NCBI GenBank assembly: GCA_904501945.1 | Contig: CAJGCU010000101.1 | Coordinates: 1-7,249 of the forward strand | Direction of reading: 5' to 3' | DNA length: 7,249 nucleotides | Source: an uncultured Bacteroidaceae bacterium | Lineage (GTDB): Bacteria; Bacteroidota; Bacteroidia; Bacteroidales; Bacteroidaceae | Part shown: positions 1 to 5,713 of the stretch, piece by piece | Layout of the letters: every line of letters begins with the position of its first letter | Numbering within the stretch: position 1 is the stretch's first letter | Made by a program: the position numbers and the translations under genes | Notes under the pieces: generated by a model | The model's input: only the letters and a program-made list of their open reading frames with translations | Told to the model about the DNA's origin: nothing | Database searches by the model: none

Positions 1-348
1 GCGAGCATGCTGCACGAGACTTTTGGATTCTGGTGGACAGGGTTCTATCGGGTTGCTGAGGGCGTGCTTGTGTTGGGACCTTTTCAGGGTCCATTGGCTT
101 GTACGCGCATCAGAAAAGGCAAAGGGGTGTGCGGCACAGCTTGGGAGCGTGGCGAGACCGTGGTAGTGCCAGATGTTGATGCTTTTCCCGGGCACATTGC
201 CTGTTCCAGCTTGAGCCGCAGCGAGATTGTGGTGCCTGTATGGAAAGATGGCGAGGTGGTGGCAGTGCTGGACATTGACAGCAAGGAACTGGGCACTTTT
301 GACGAAGTGGACAAACAGTTTCTGGAGGAGATTGTGACTTGTTTATAA
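1..348 (+). CDS. msrC: Free methionine-(R)-sulfoxide reductase (GAF-domain fRMsr), 3' part only
   Basis: This enzyme reduces free L-methionine-(R)-sulfoxide to methionine in the cytosol, using thioredoxin as electron donor. The reading frame is open from the first base, so the N-terminus lies outside the window; the Met at position 7 is probably internal. Family motifs are clear: WTGFY, LVLGPFQG, GVCGTA, VPDV-AFPGHIAC, SRSEIVVP and VLDIDS. Counting from the Met at 7, three cysteines fall at residues 32, 42 and 66. Their spacings of 10 and 24 match the catalytic and resolving cysteines of the E. coli enzyme (Cys84, 94, 118), so the active site is intact and roughly 50 residues are missing. The coding sequence is visibly richer in G and C than the genes to its right. 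It converges with the M56 peptidase gene. Identification is firm; only the start is unknown. Confidence 0.93.
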   Translation, partial: ASMLHETFGFWWTGFYRVAEGVLVLGPFQGPLACTRIRKGKGVCGTAWERGETVVVPDVDAFPGHIACSSLSRSEIVVPVWKDGEVVAVLDIDSKELGTFDEVDKQFLEEIVTCL

Positions 349-360
349 TCATCTTCTAAA

Positions 361-425
361 ACCGTACCCCTCGGGTCCGACGTAGCGGACCCGAGGGGTA
401 CGGTGCATCGGACCCGAGGGGTGCG
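361..425. repeat. GC-rich array of three phased short palindromes, including a perfect 19-bp hairpin
   Basis: Bases 361-379 and 386-404 are perfectly complementary (19 bp, 6-base loop). The right-arm core, cggacccgaggggt at 386-399, is repeated exactly at 409-422. Each of the three copies contains an 11-base mini-palindrome (accc-N3-gggt). The centres are at 371, 394 and 417, exactly 23 bp apart, with the first copy inverted relative to the other two. The array lies just 3' of the msrC stop. A transcript could fold the left arm with either right copy. No T-run follows, so it is not a standard intrinsic terminator, although the hairpin could still stop or protect msrC mRNA. Confidence 0.85.
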
Positions 426-440
426 CTGATTAGGGGGCAT

Positions 441-481
441 AAAAAATCCTCGTTCTATCATCACTGACAAAACGAGGATTT
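441..481 (-). terminator. Intrinsic terminator of the M56 peptidase gene
   Basis: Bases 444-454 and 471-481 form a perfect 11-bp stem with a 16-base loop. Read on the - strand, the stem runs straight into six T residues (441-446 as A on the + strand). It lies about 50 bases past the stop of the M56 gene. On the + strand the stem is followed by only a short T run, so any action on msrC transcripts would be weaker. Confidence 0.75.
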
Positions 482-530
482 GTGTACACTTTTGCTTTTA
501 CTAATCTTTTATTACTACACGTGTATGCGA

Positions 531-3191
531 TTATTGAAGTCTGAACACGACCGGAAGAGTAAACTGCATCCGTACAGCCTTGCCTTGCTGCTTGGCAGGT
601 TCCCATTTGGGCATGGCACGAAGCACACGAAGAGCTTCTTTTTCGAGGGCTGCTCGTGCCTTAGTCAGTTTGGCTGCCCCAACAGGCTTTTCAGATGATG
701 CAGCTGTATCATTATAAATCATTTTGAAGTCGATGCATGAGCCGTCTGTATTGACGATGAACTGCATAACGACACGTCCTTGCACACCATTTTCCCGTGC
801 TGCTTCAGGATAGTGAATATTCATAGCAAGAAACTGCTTGAGGGCAGCACTGCCGCCTGGAAATTTTGCCGACTCTTCAGGGTTCTGAAAGACTTCGCTA
901 TCATCTTTATTTAAAACTTCAACGGCTGTGGCAGAAGCCTTCGGTACCGATTTTTTCGTCTTAATCTCAATCACGCCATTCTTGCCTCTGTCGCCATAGA
1001 TGGCTAAAGCAGCTGCATCTTTGAGAACGTAAACGGATTCCATGTCTTCCTTCTTGATATGGAGAAGTTTACCAAGAACCTCTTCGTCTTCAAGACTCTT
1101 CACTTCCCCGTCAAAAAAGTTTGCAGGAATCTCGACTTCCCTGCCGTTCAAGACGATAAGCGGTTCATTGCTGCCTGGATTATTATAAACCTCATTGCCG
1201 TCCACTCTAATCGTTTTCACTTTCTTGCCATTCACAGTCACTGTACCGTCTTCACCAATGTGGGCATTGGGTATTTTCTCTACAAGTTCGGGGAGTGACG
1301 ACTGTTCTTTATAAACCTCATTGCCATCCACTGTAATCCTTTTCACTTTCTTGCCATTCACAGTCACTGTACCGTCTTTATCCACCTGAGCATCAGGAAT
1401 TCTCTTGACCAATTCCTCTAATGACTGATTTTCGATTAAGGCAATAGGAGACATGTACTTCGTGAAGATGCTATACAACCCAGACTTGTAATAGCCATCA
1501 GCCTGAGCACAAAGCTTGTTCTCGGGGTTGAAGATACGAATCTGATACCTGCCATCTTCGTCTGTGAAAGTTGATGTCACAACTTTACCATCTTTTGTCA
1601 CTTCCGACACGATGGCATTGGCTATAGGGGTACGTGCCTCTGTATTGACAAGGACAACTCCTGTTACGATGGTGCCTGGTTCAACAAGGAGGTTCGCAGT
1701 GGTTTTCACCTCAATAACTCCATTGATGCCAACAGGACCATACAACTCTGTTGCTGGTGCACCTTGATACACATTAAGAGCCTCTATATCCTCTTCTGAA
1801 ATGGCTAAAGCCTTTGCCAAAGTCTTTTCGTCAACCGTGTCTTTGTCAAGCGACACACTAACAATGTTACGATTGACAGCAATCACTGGATTGAGCCGCA
1901 ATACAATAACACCTTTCTTGTCTTTGTAGTCATATTCTTTCGTACCTTCTGCAGTCTTAAGGAGATTAAAACTGCCAATGTTGAAATACTTATAATTCTT
2001 CAACTCCTCTTCTGTGGCCTGGCGACCATTGATAAAGACATAGTCCTTGGTACACAGGAAGGACTTCATCTGTTCTGCTGGCTCGCCTCCGTGAGAGAGA
2101 CCTGTAACTCTACCATATTGATCAACCACGGGATATATGGCGAAGGCATTCCCATTTTCAGTTCCTTCTTCATCGGCAGCAGCAACGGGAGCGACCTTTT
2201 CTTCAACCAATGACACAGAACTTTCTGGCACGATGGACACTGCGCTTTTCTCTGTTTTTTCAAAAAGAGGAATCTCTTTTTTCTCTAATTCAGCCACCAC
2301 TTCTTCTACAGACTTTACTGGGACTGGCGTGGCAAATGCGTTGATGGCTAATGCCACGACTGGGATGGCGCATAAGGCTTTGAGCATGAGCCACCGGTTG
2401 GACGGTTTTTGGTACATCATAAAAATACGTTTTTTAAGTGAACCGTGATTGAGATTGTTAGTGAAAGGCTGCAGTCGATTCCCGACAACCTTCATCACGA
2501 GAAGTTTTTGATATGATTTTGCGTCAATGCCATGATTGATAACTGCCTGGTCAGCCTCATACTCATGGATAGCCTTGAGGTCGCGACTGATAAACCAGAC
2601 GAAAGGATTGAACCATTGGAAAGCTTTCATCGACTCGAGCAGCAGGAGGTCGTAGGTGTGTCCAAGACGAATGTGCTCCTGCTCGTGAGTAAGGATGTGC
2701 TGACGGCTGTCCTCATAGTCTTTCACACTCATGACAATGTAGCGGAAGATGCTGAAAGGAGGTATGTCACCTTTTTGCAGAATAACTGTGTTTCCTCGCG
2801 AGTCGGTATGCCTCAAGCCGCCACGCATGAAACGGGCAAGCGAAAGAACCTGTACGATGGTGATGACAAGCATGACGAGCACACCTGCAAGATACACCCA
2901 CATCAAGACCTGTACCCATGTGATACGAGGTGTTGTCTCTTCTATGGCTACCGGAGTCAACAAGACTGCAGCAGGAGCCTGCTCTATGAATGTTTGCCAC
3001 TGATGAAACTCTTCGTTAATCACAGTCGGATGCTCTGTAGTGAATTGAAACAGAGGAAGGAGAAGCGACACGAGCATGATTCCGATGAGCATGATGCGAT
3101 TGAAACGATGAAAAGTTTCTTTGCTGAGGAAAACGAAGAAACAACTATATAGTAGCGCCAGAGTGATGGCTGACTTGATGATAAATATCAT
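531..3191 (-). CDS. BlaR1-type M56 membrane metallopeptidase with TonB-receptor-like modules and TonB C-terminal domain
   Basis: This is a probable membrane signal-transducing zinc protease, paired with the upstream BlaI-type repressor. Hydrophobic helices lie at about residues 2-22, 33-50, 92-116 and 268-287. Between the third and fourth is the M56 zinc site: HEQEH at 169-173 and EYEAD at 210-214. By analogy with BlaR1, this site is cytoplasmic and everything after about 290 is periplasmic. That region has no penicillin-binding SxxK domain. It contains TonB-receptor-plug-like segments (about 381-434, 436-497 and 677-747, the last with VLKDAAA and IYGDRGKNGVIEIKT), a carboxypeptidase-regulatory-like beta domain (about 505-575), two 42-residue tandem repeats (591-632, 633-674) and a TonB C-terminal domain (about 775-886, with FPGG and YPEAA). 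At 886 residues it is far longer than classical BlaR1 (about 600). The start is 67 bases past the blaI stop. The family call is strong; the signal and substrate are unknown. Confidence 0.9.
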   Translation of the reverse strand: MIFIIKSAITLALLYSCFFVFLSKETFHRFNRIMLIGIMLVSLLLPLFQFTTEHPTVINEEFHQWQTFIEQAPAAVLLTPVAIEETTPRITWVQVLMWVYLAGVLVMLVITIVQVLSLARFMRGGLRHTDSRGNTVILQKGDIPPFSIFRYIVMSVKDYEDSRQHILTHEQEHIRLGHTYDLLLLESMKAFQWFNPFVWFISRDLKAIHEYEADQAVINHGIDAKSYQKLLVMKVVGNRLQPFTNNLNHGSLKKRIFMMYQKPSNRWLMLKALCAIPVVALAINAFATPVPVKSVEEVVAELEKKEIPLFEKTEKSAVSIVPESSVSLVEEKVAPVAAADEEGTENGNAFAIYPVVDQYGRVTGLSHGGEPAEQMKSFLCTKDYVFINGRQATEEELKNYKYFNIGSFNLLKTAEGTKEYDYKDKKGVIVLRLNPVIAVNRNIVSVSLDKDTVDEKTLAKALAISEEDIEALNVYQGAPATELYGPVGINGVIEVKTTANLLVEPGTIVTGVVLVNTEARTPIANAIVSEVTKDGKVVTSTFTDEDGRYQIRIFNPENKLCAQADGYYKSGLYSIFTKYMSPIALIENQSLEELVKRIPDAQVDKDGTVTVNGKKVKRITVDGNEVYKEQSSLPELVEKIPNAHIGEDGTVTVNGKKVKTIRVDGNEVYNNPGSNEPLIVLNGREVEIPANFFDGEVKSLEDEEVLGKLLHIKKEDMESVYVLKDAAALAIYGDRGKNGVIEIKTKKSVPKASATAVEVLNKDDSEVFQNPEESAKFPGGSAALKQFLAMNIHYPEAARENGVQGRVVMQFIVNTDGSCIDFKMIYNDTAASSEKPVGAAKLTKARAALEKEALRVLRAMPKWEPAKQQGKAVRMQFTLPVVFRLQ
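1170..1421 (-). repeat. Two tandem 126-bp in-gene repeats encoding 42-residue modules
   Basis: Units 1296-1421 and 1170-1295 encode residues 591-632 and 633-674 of the M56 protein. Both read roughly L-ELV-(K/R)IP-A-(I/V)-DGTVTVNGKKVK-I-VDGNEVY. A 39-base stretch is identical between units (1214-1252 and 1340-1378), while the flanks have diverged. The module resembles the VDGK-type segments found before or within Bacteroidota outer-membrane beta-barrel proteins. The near-identity suggests recent duplication or ongoing gene conversion. Confidence 0.88.
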
Positions 3192-3258
3192 GGTATTTAA
3201 ACAAATCTATTGATGGTCTTTAATCAGAATTATCCTGTTCATGAATACAAGCATTGAT

Positions 3259-3663
3259 TCATGAATGATGATTCTCAATGAGTGCCCAAATTTCCTCGAG
3301 GTCTTCCTTAGAAACATCTTCCTGCTTGGCGAAGAAGGAGAGCATAGACTTCAGCGATCCTGCGAAAAAGGTGGTTTTCACTTCCTTCATCACTCGATGG
3401 GTATATTCTTCACGACTAACAAGTGGCATGAACACAAAAGTCTTTCCACCACCCTCTTGTTTACACGAAGCGATGAAACCTTTGTTAGTCAATATTTTCA
3501 AGAATGTAGCAATTGTGGAATAGGCAGGCTTAGGTTCTGGATAACGCTCTATGATTTCATGTGTCGTCATACCAGCCTTTCCTTCAGCACAGTTGTCCCA
3601 AAGCGTACTCATGATTTCCATTTCTGCTTTTGTCAATTGTCGTTCCTCGTTGGTTTTCTTCAT
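3259..3663 (-). CDS. BlaI/MecI-family transcriptional repressor
   Basis: This 134-residue protein has the normal length and layout of BlaI/MecI repressors. The N-terminal winged helix-turn-helix covers about residues 9-80, with LTKAEMEIM at its start, a putative recognition region YSTIATFLKILTNKGFI (about 48-64), and a GGGKTFVFMP wing. The C-terminal dimerisation helices span about 85-132. In known systems the membrane partner triggers cleavage of the repressor between these two parts, derepressing the operon. Here it is transcribed ahead of the M56 peptidase gene with a 67-base gap, the classic repressor-sensor arrangement. A 16-bp palindrome inside its own promoter suggests autorepression. 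No beta-lactamase gene is in the window and the partner lacks a penicillin-binding domain, so a resistance role should not be assumed. Confidence 0.93.
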   Translation of the reverse strand: MKKTNEERQLTKAEMEIMSTLWDNCAEGKAGMTTHEIIERYPEPKPAYSTIATFLKILTNKGFIASCKQEGGGKTFVFMPLVSREEYTHRVMKEVKTTFFAGSLKSMLSFFAKQEDVSKEDLEEIWALIENHHS

Positions 3664-3667
3664 GATT

Positions 3668-3683
3668 ATTTAATATTTTAGAT
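3668..3683. promoter_or_regulatory. Possible second, degenerate BlaI-type operator
   Basis: This 16-bp stretch, just before the blaI start codon, matches the perfect palindrome at 3701-3716 at 12 of 16 positions, including the full right half TTTAGAT. The two sites are centred 33 bp apart, about three helical turns, which would suit cooperative binding of two dimers. The region is AT-rich, so a chance match is possible. Confidence 0.35.
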
Positions 3684-3692
3684 TTCTGGCGG

Positions 3693-3725
3693 CAAAGATA
3701 ATCTAAATATTTAGATAAAGCCAAA
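3693..3725 (-). promoter_or_regulatory. Promoter of the blaI-M56 operon (Bacteroidota type)
   Basis: On the - strand, TATCTTTG (3693-3700) fits the -7 consensus TAnnTTTG. TTTG (3722-3725) lies 21 bases upstream as the -33 element. Transcription would begin near 3687, giving a leader of about 24 bases with no Shine-Dalgarno sequence, as is usual in this phylum. Confidence 0.75.
3701..3716. promoter_or_regulatory. Putative BlaI-family operator (perfect 16-bp palindrome)
   Basis: The sequence atctaaatatttagat is a perfect inverted repeat lying wholly between the -33 and -7 boxes of the blaI promoter. Dimeric BlaI/MecI proteins bind short AT-rich dyads in their own promoters, so autorepression is the natural reading. 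The binding itself is inferred, not shown. Confidence 0.72.
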
Positions 3726-3741
3726 TGAAAACAAAAAGAAA

Positions 3742-3784
3742 TGGATACCTAACAAAAAGTTTAACGTTTTTTGTTAGATATCCA
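3742..3784 (-). terminator. Terminator after htpX
   Basis: Bases 3742-3758 and 3768-3784 form a 17-bp stem with one mismatch (3748/3778) and a 9-base loop. On the - strand the stem is followed by a T-rich run (tttctttttgtttt). It sits 34 bases past the htpX stop and would separate lemA-htpX from blaI. The stem is AT-rich, so strength is uncertain. The T-run reaches almost to the blaI -33 box. Confidence 0.65.
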
Positions 3785-3817
3785 ACTCCTTTTATTAAAT
3801 ATTAAGAATTGCGCTAT

Positions 3818-4822
3818 TTAGAATTGCTCCAGAATGCGGATTCTCTCTGCTGTACTAGGATGGGTGCTGAAGAGAGATTGCATACGGTCAAAGAATCCCT
3901 GTGTCATCTTCTTAGGATGTATGATGAAAAGTTGCGCTACATCCTCGCGTTCAACATGCCCAAGTCCCGGATTGCCAGATATCTTGCGCAAGGCTGAAGC
4001 TAGAGCCAACGGATTGCGTGTCATCTCTGCTCCACCTGCATCTGCCATGAACTCACGTTTTCGGGAAATAGCAAAACGTGTCAGCATAGTAAGGAAATAG
4101 CCTATAGCGGCACAGACTGTAGCTGCAATAATGACAACGATAACAGCCACTCCCCCACCATTGTCCTTGCTATCTGAACGCCGTGAAGAAAGGCCGCCAT
4201 AGAGGAACATACGGAGAATGCCATTGGTCAGGACAGACAGCAGCGTTGACAAGATACCAACAAAGACGATGCTAATGATGAGCACCTTGGTATCGCGGTT
4301 GCGAATATGAGTCAGTTCATGAGCAATCACACCTTCGAGTTCTTGGTCATTCAGATAGTTAATGATGCCTGTGGTCAGAGTCACCGTGTATGACTTTTTG
4401 TTGATGCCAGAAGCAAAGGCATTCAATTGCGGGTCATCAACGATGTTAATCTTAGGCATATCCATTCCACAAGTCATGCAGAGATTCTCCACCATATTAT
4501 ATATACGCGGATTTTCTCTGCGCTCCAACGGCTTGGCGCCTGTAGCGTGCTGAATCATCTGCGCATTGAAGGTGTAGGCTATCAAGAGCCAGATAGCAAC
4601 AATGGCAATAGCCCATGGAGCCCATTCGAGCCACATGGCATTAACAGGTTCTGAATCGAAATAGTAAGTTGGATTGCCGTAATAATCATAATCGTGTCTG
4701 ATGCCAAAGATTGCACAGAACACCCACAGCATACCAAGAATGATGCATGGAAACATGAGGAGCAGCACTGCACTGTTCCAGTTGTTTTTTGATATTTGCG
4801 ATTGAATACCGACGTATTGCAT
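3818..4822 (-). CDS. htpX: HtpX-like M48 membrane zinc metalloprotease
   Basis: This integral-membrane zinc protease is expected to take part in quality control of membrane proteins, with the active site facing the cytoplasm. Its 334 residues are slightly longer than E. coli HtpX (293). Hydrophobic helices fall at about 17-40, 68-86, 180-203 and 225-247. The zinc site is HELTH at 168-172 with the third ligand in EFMAD at 257-261, which also holds the ExxxD motif. Other family marks are DDPQLNAFASG (129-139), an NRDTK segment after the HExxH, and the C-terminal STHPSTAERI (319-328). An acidic, tyrosine-rich stretch (about 43-60) separates the first two helices. It lies downstream of lemA with an 87-base gap, a pairing common in many bacteria. 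The family is certain; HtpX orthology is well supported by the LemA link. Confidence 0.93.
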   Translation of the reverse strand: MQYVGIQSQISKNNWNSAVLLLMFPCIILGMLWVFCAIFGIRHDYDYYGNPTYYFDSEPVNAMWLEWAPWAIAIVAIWLLIAYTFNAQMIQHATGAKPLERRENPRIYNMVENLCMTCGMDMPKINIVDDPQLNAFASGINKKSYTVTLTTGIINYLNDQELEGVIAHELTHIRNRDTKVLIISIVFVGILSTLLSVLTNGILRMFLYGGLSSRRSDSKDNGGGVAVIVVIIAATVCAAIGYFLTMLTRFAISRKREFMADAGGAEMTRNPLALASALRKISGNPGLGHVEREDVAQLFIIHPKKMTQGFFDRMQSLFSTHPSTAERIRILEQF

Positions 4823-4909
4823 GTACGGTTATACAGTTTGGTGGTTGCAGATTATACGGTTGGGTGGTCAATCATCAACTACCAACCGTCCTCACAACCG
4901 TATTACCGA
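4823..4909 (-). promoter_or_regulatory. lemA-htpX spacer with repeated and inverted ACGGTT motifs
   Basis: Within this 87-base leader of htpX, ACGGTT occurs at 4825 and 4856, and its complement AACCGT at 4884 and 4896. The best pairings are 4856-4863 with 4882-4889 (8 bp, extended past a one-base bulge) and, as an alternative, 4854-4862 with 4895-4903 (9 bp). The copy nearest htpX ends two bases before its start codon. Alternative folds could influence htpX translation or message processing. No promoter consensus was seen here. Confidence 0.4.
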
Positions 4910-5470
4910 TTAGAATTTGATTTCAGGAGCTTTTTCTACAGCTGCACGCTGTGAAGCTTCAATCTCATACATAGCCTCTTTCTTGAAGCCGAATATTCCT
5001 GCAAAGATGTTGCCAGGGAATGTCTGCACAGCATTATTCAGTTCACGAGTTGCAGAGTTAAAATAGCGACGTACCGCAGCTAACTTGTTCTCAATATCTG
5101 ACAACTCGCCCTGCAGCTGAAGGAAGTTCTGGTTTGCTTTCAAATCAGGATAAGCTTCCACCTGCACTTTCAAACCAGCAAGAGCAGAAGTGAGCTGCTG
5201 GTCAGCCTTAATCTTTTCGTCAATGCTTGCTGCATTGGCTGCAGCCGAACGAGCTGCAGTAATAGATTCGAGCAGTTCTTTCTCATGAGAAGCATAGCCC
5301 TTTACTGTTGCAACCAGTTGTGGAACAAGGTCATAACGCTGTTTTAACTGCACATCAATGTCGGCAAAAGCATTTTCACGATTGTTGCGAAGTTTCACAA
5401 GGTTGTTGTAGATGCCGATGACTGAGAATATGACAGCGGCAATAATTGCGATAATGATAACAAGTGTCAT
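4910..5470 (-). CDS. lemA: LemA family protein
   Basis: LemA proteins are small, mostly helical, membrane-anchored proteins whose biochemical role is still poorly defined. Here a single N-terminal helix (about 2-22) anchors an otherwise helical domain. Family signatures are clear: YNNLVKLRN (21-29), AFADIDVQLKQRYDLVPQLV (34-53), VKGYASHE (56-63), then a long alanine-rich coiled-coil-like region, and a C-terminal RRYFNSATRELNNAVQTFPG block (about 138-157). The length of 186 residues is typical. It is the first gene of a probable two-gene operon with htpX, driven by the promoter at 5523-5553, and is divergent from the thioredoxin-fold gene. The pairing suggests that LemA works with or near the protease, for example as scaffold or substrate adaptor; this is inference from context. 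Confidence 0.95.
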   Translation of the reverse strand: MTLVIIIAIIAAVIFSVIGIYNNLVKLRNNRENAFADIDVQLKQRYDLVPQLVATVKGYASHEKELLESITAARSAAANAASIDEKIKADQQLTSALAGLKVQVEAYPDLKANQNFLQLQGELSDIENKLAAVRRYFNSATRELNNAVQTFPGNIFAGIFGFKKEAMYEIEASQRAAVEKAPEIKF

Positions 5471-5522
5471 AATACTATAATTTAGAGTTTTTTACCAGAT
5501 TATCTCCTATACAAAAGTGATG

Positions 5523-5553
5523 CAAAGGTAGTGTTATTCGTCCACAACACAAA
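5523..5553 (-). promoter_or_regulatory. Promoter of lemA-htpX
   Basis: On the - strand, TACCTTTG (5523-5530) matches the Bacteroidota -7 box exactly. TTTG (5550-5553) lies 19 bases upstream as the -33 box. The start point would be near 5517, giving a leader of roughly 45 bases before the lemA ATG. Confidence 0.75.
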
Positions 5554-5665
5554 GAAAATAACATTTTTTAGTGTTTTTCATTGTCTGTGAACTGCCATTC
5601 TGTCATAAGTCACCTCTTTCTTTTTAAAAAAGCCTGACTTTTACCTCAAAATCCCAACTTTTTTG

Positions 5666-5673
5666 TACCTTTG
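5666..5673 (+). promoter_or_regulatory. Promoter -7 box of the thioredoxin-fold gene
   Basis: TACCTTTG is an exact match to TAnnTTTG on the + strand, 40 bases before the ATG at 5714. No convincing TTG is present about 20 bases upstream, so the -33 element is weak or absent. The box has the same sequence as the divergent lemA box, which lies about 135 bases away on the other strand. Confidence 0.6.
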
Positions 5674-5713
5674 CAACATCAAAAACAAATACTAACTTTT
5701 TTTAGCTATTGAC

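Noticed and set aside
361..425. A miniature CRISPR array
   Set aside because: Repeat period is 23 bp with a 14-bp core, leaving only 9-bp gaps; one copy is inverted and no cas gene is present. The same reasoning excludes 7046-7130 (24-bp period).
84..470. 128-codon open frame on the - strand over msrC and the GC-rich repeat
   Set aside because: It overlaps the firmly identified msrC frame and runs through the hairpin array and terminator; its translation resembles no protein family.
2532..3152. 206-codon open frame on the + strand opposite the M56 gene
   Set aside because: It is antisense to the transmembrane and zinc-site region of a well-supported gene, and its composition is that of a shadow frame.
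3202..3209. A separate promoter for the M56 gene (TAGATTTG on the - strand)
   Set aside because: It fits TAnnTTTG but lies only about 10 bases before the start codon and has no -33 element at a workable distance; co-transcription with blaI is more likely.
531..3663. A beta-lactam resistance operon
   Set aside because: The repressor and protease belong to the BlaI/BlaR1 families, but there is no penicillin-binding sensor domain and no beta-lactamase or alternative transpeptidase gene in the window.
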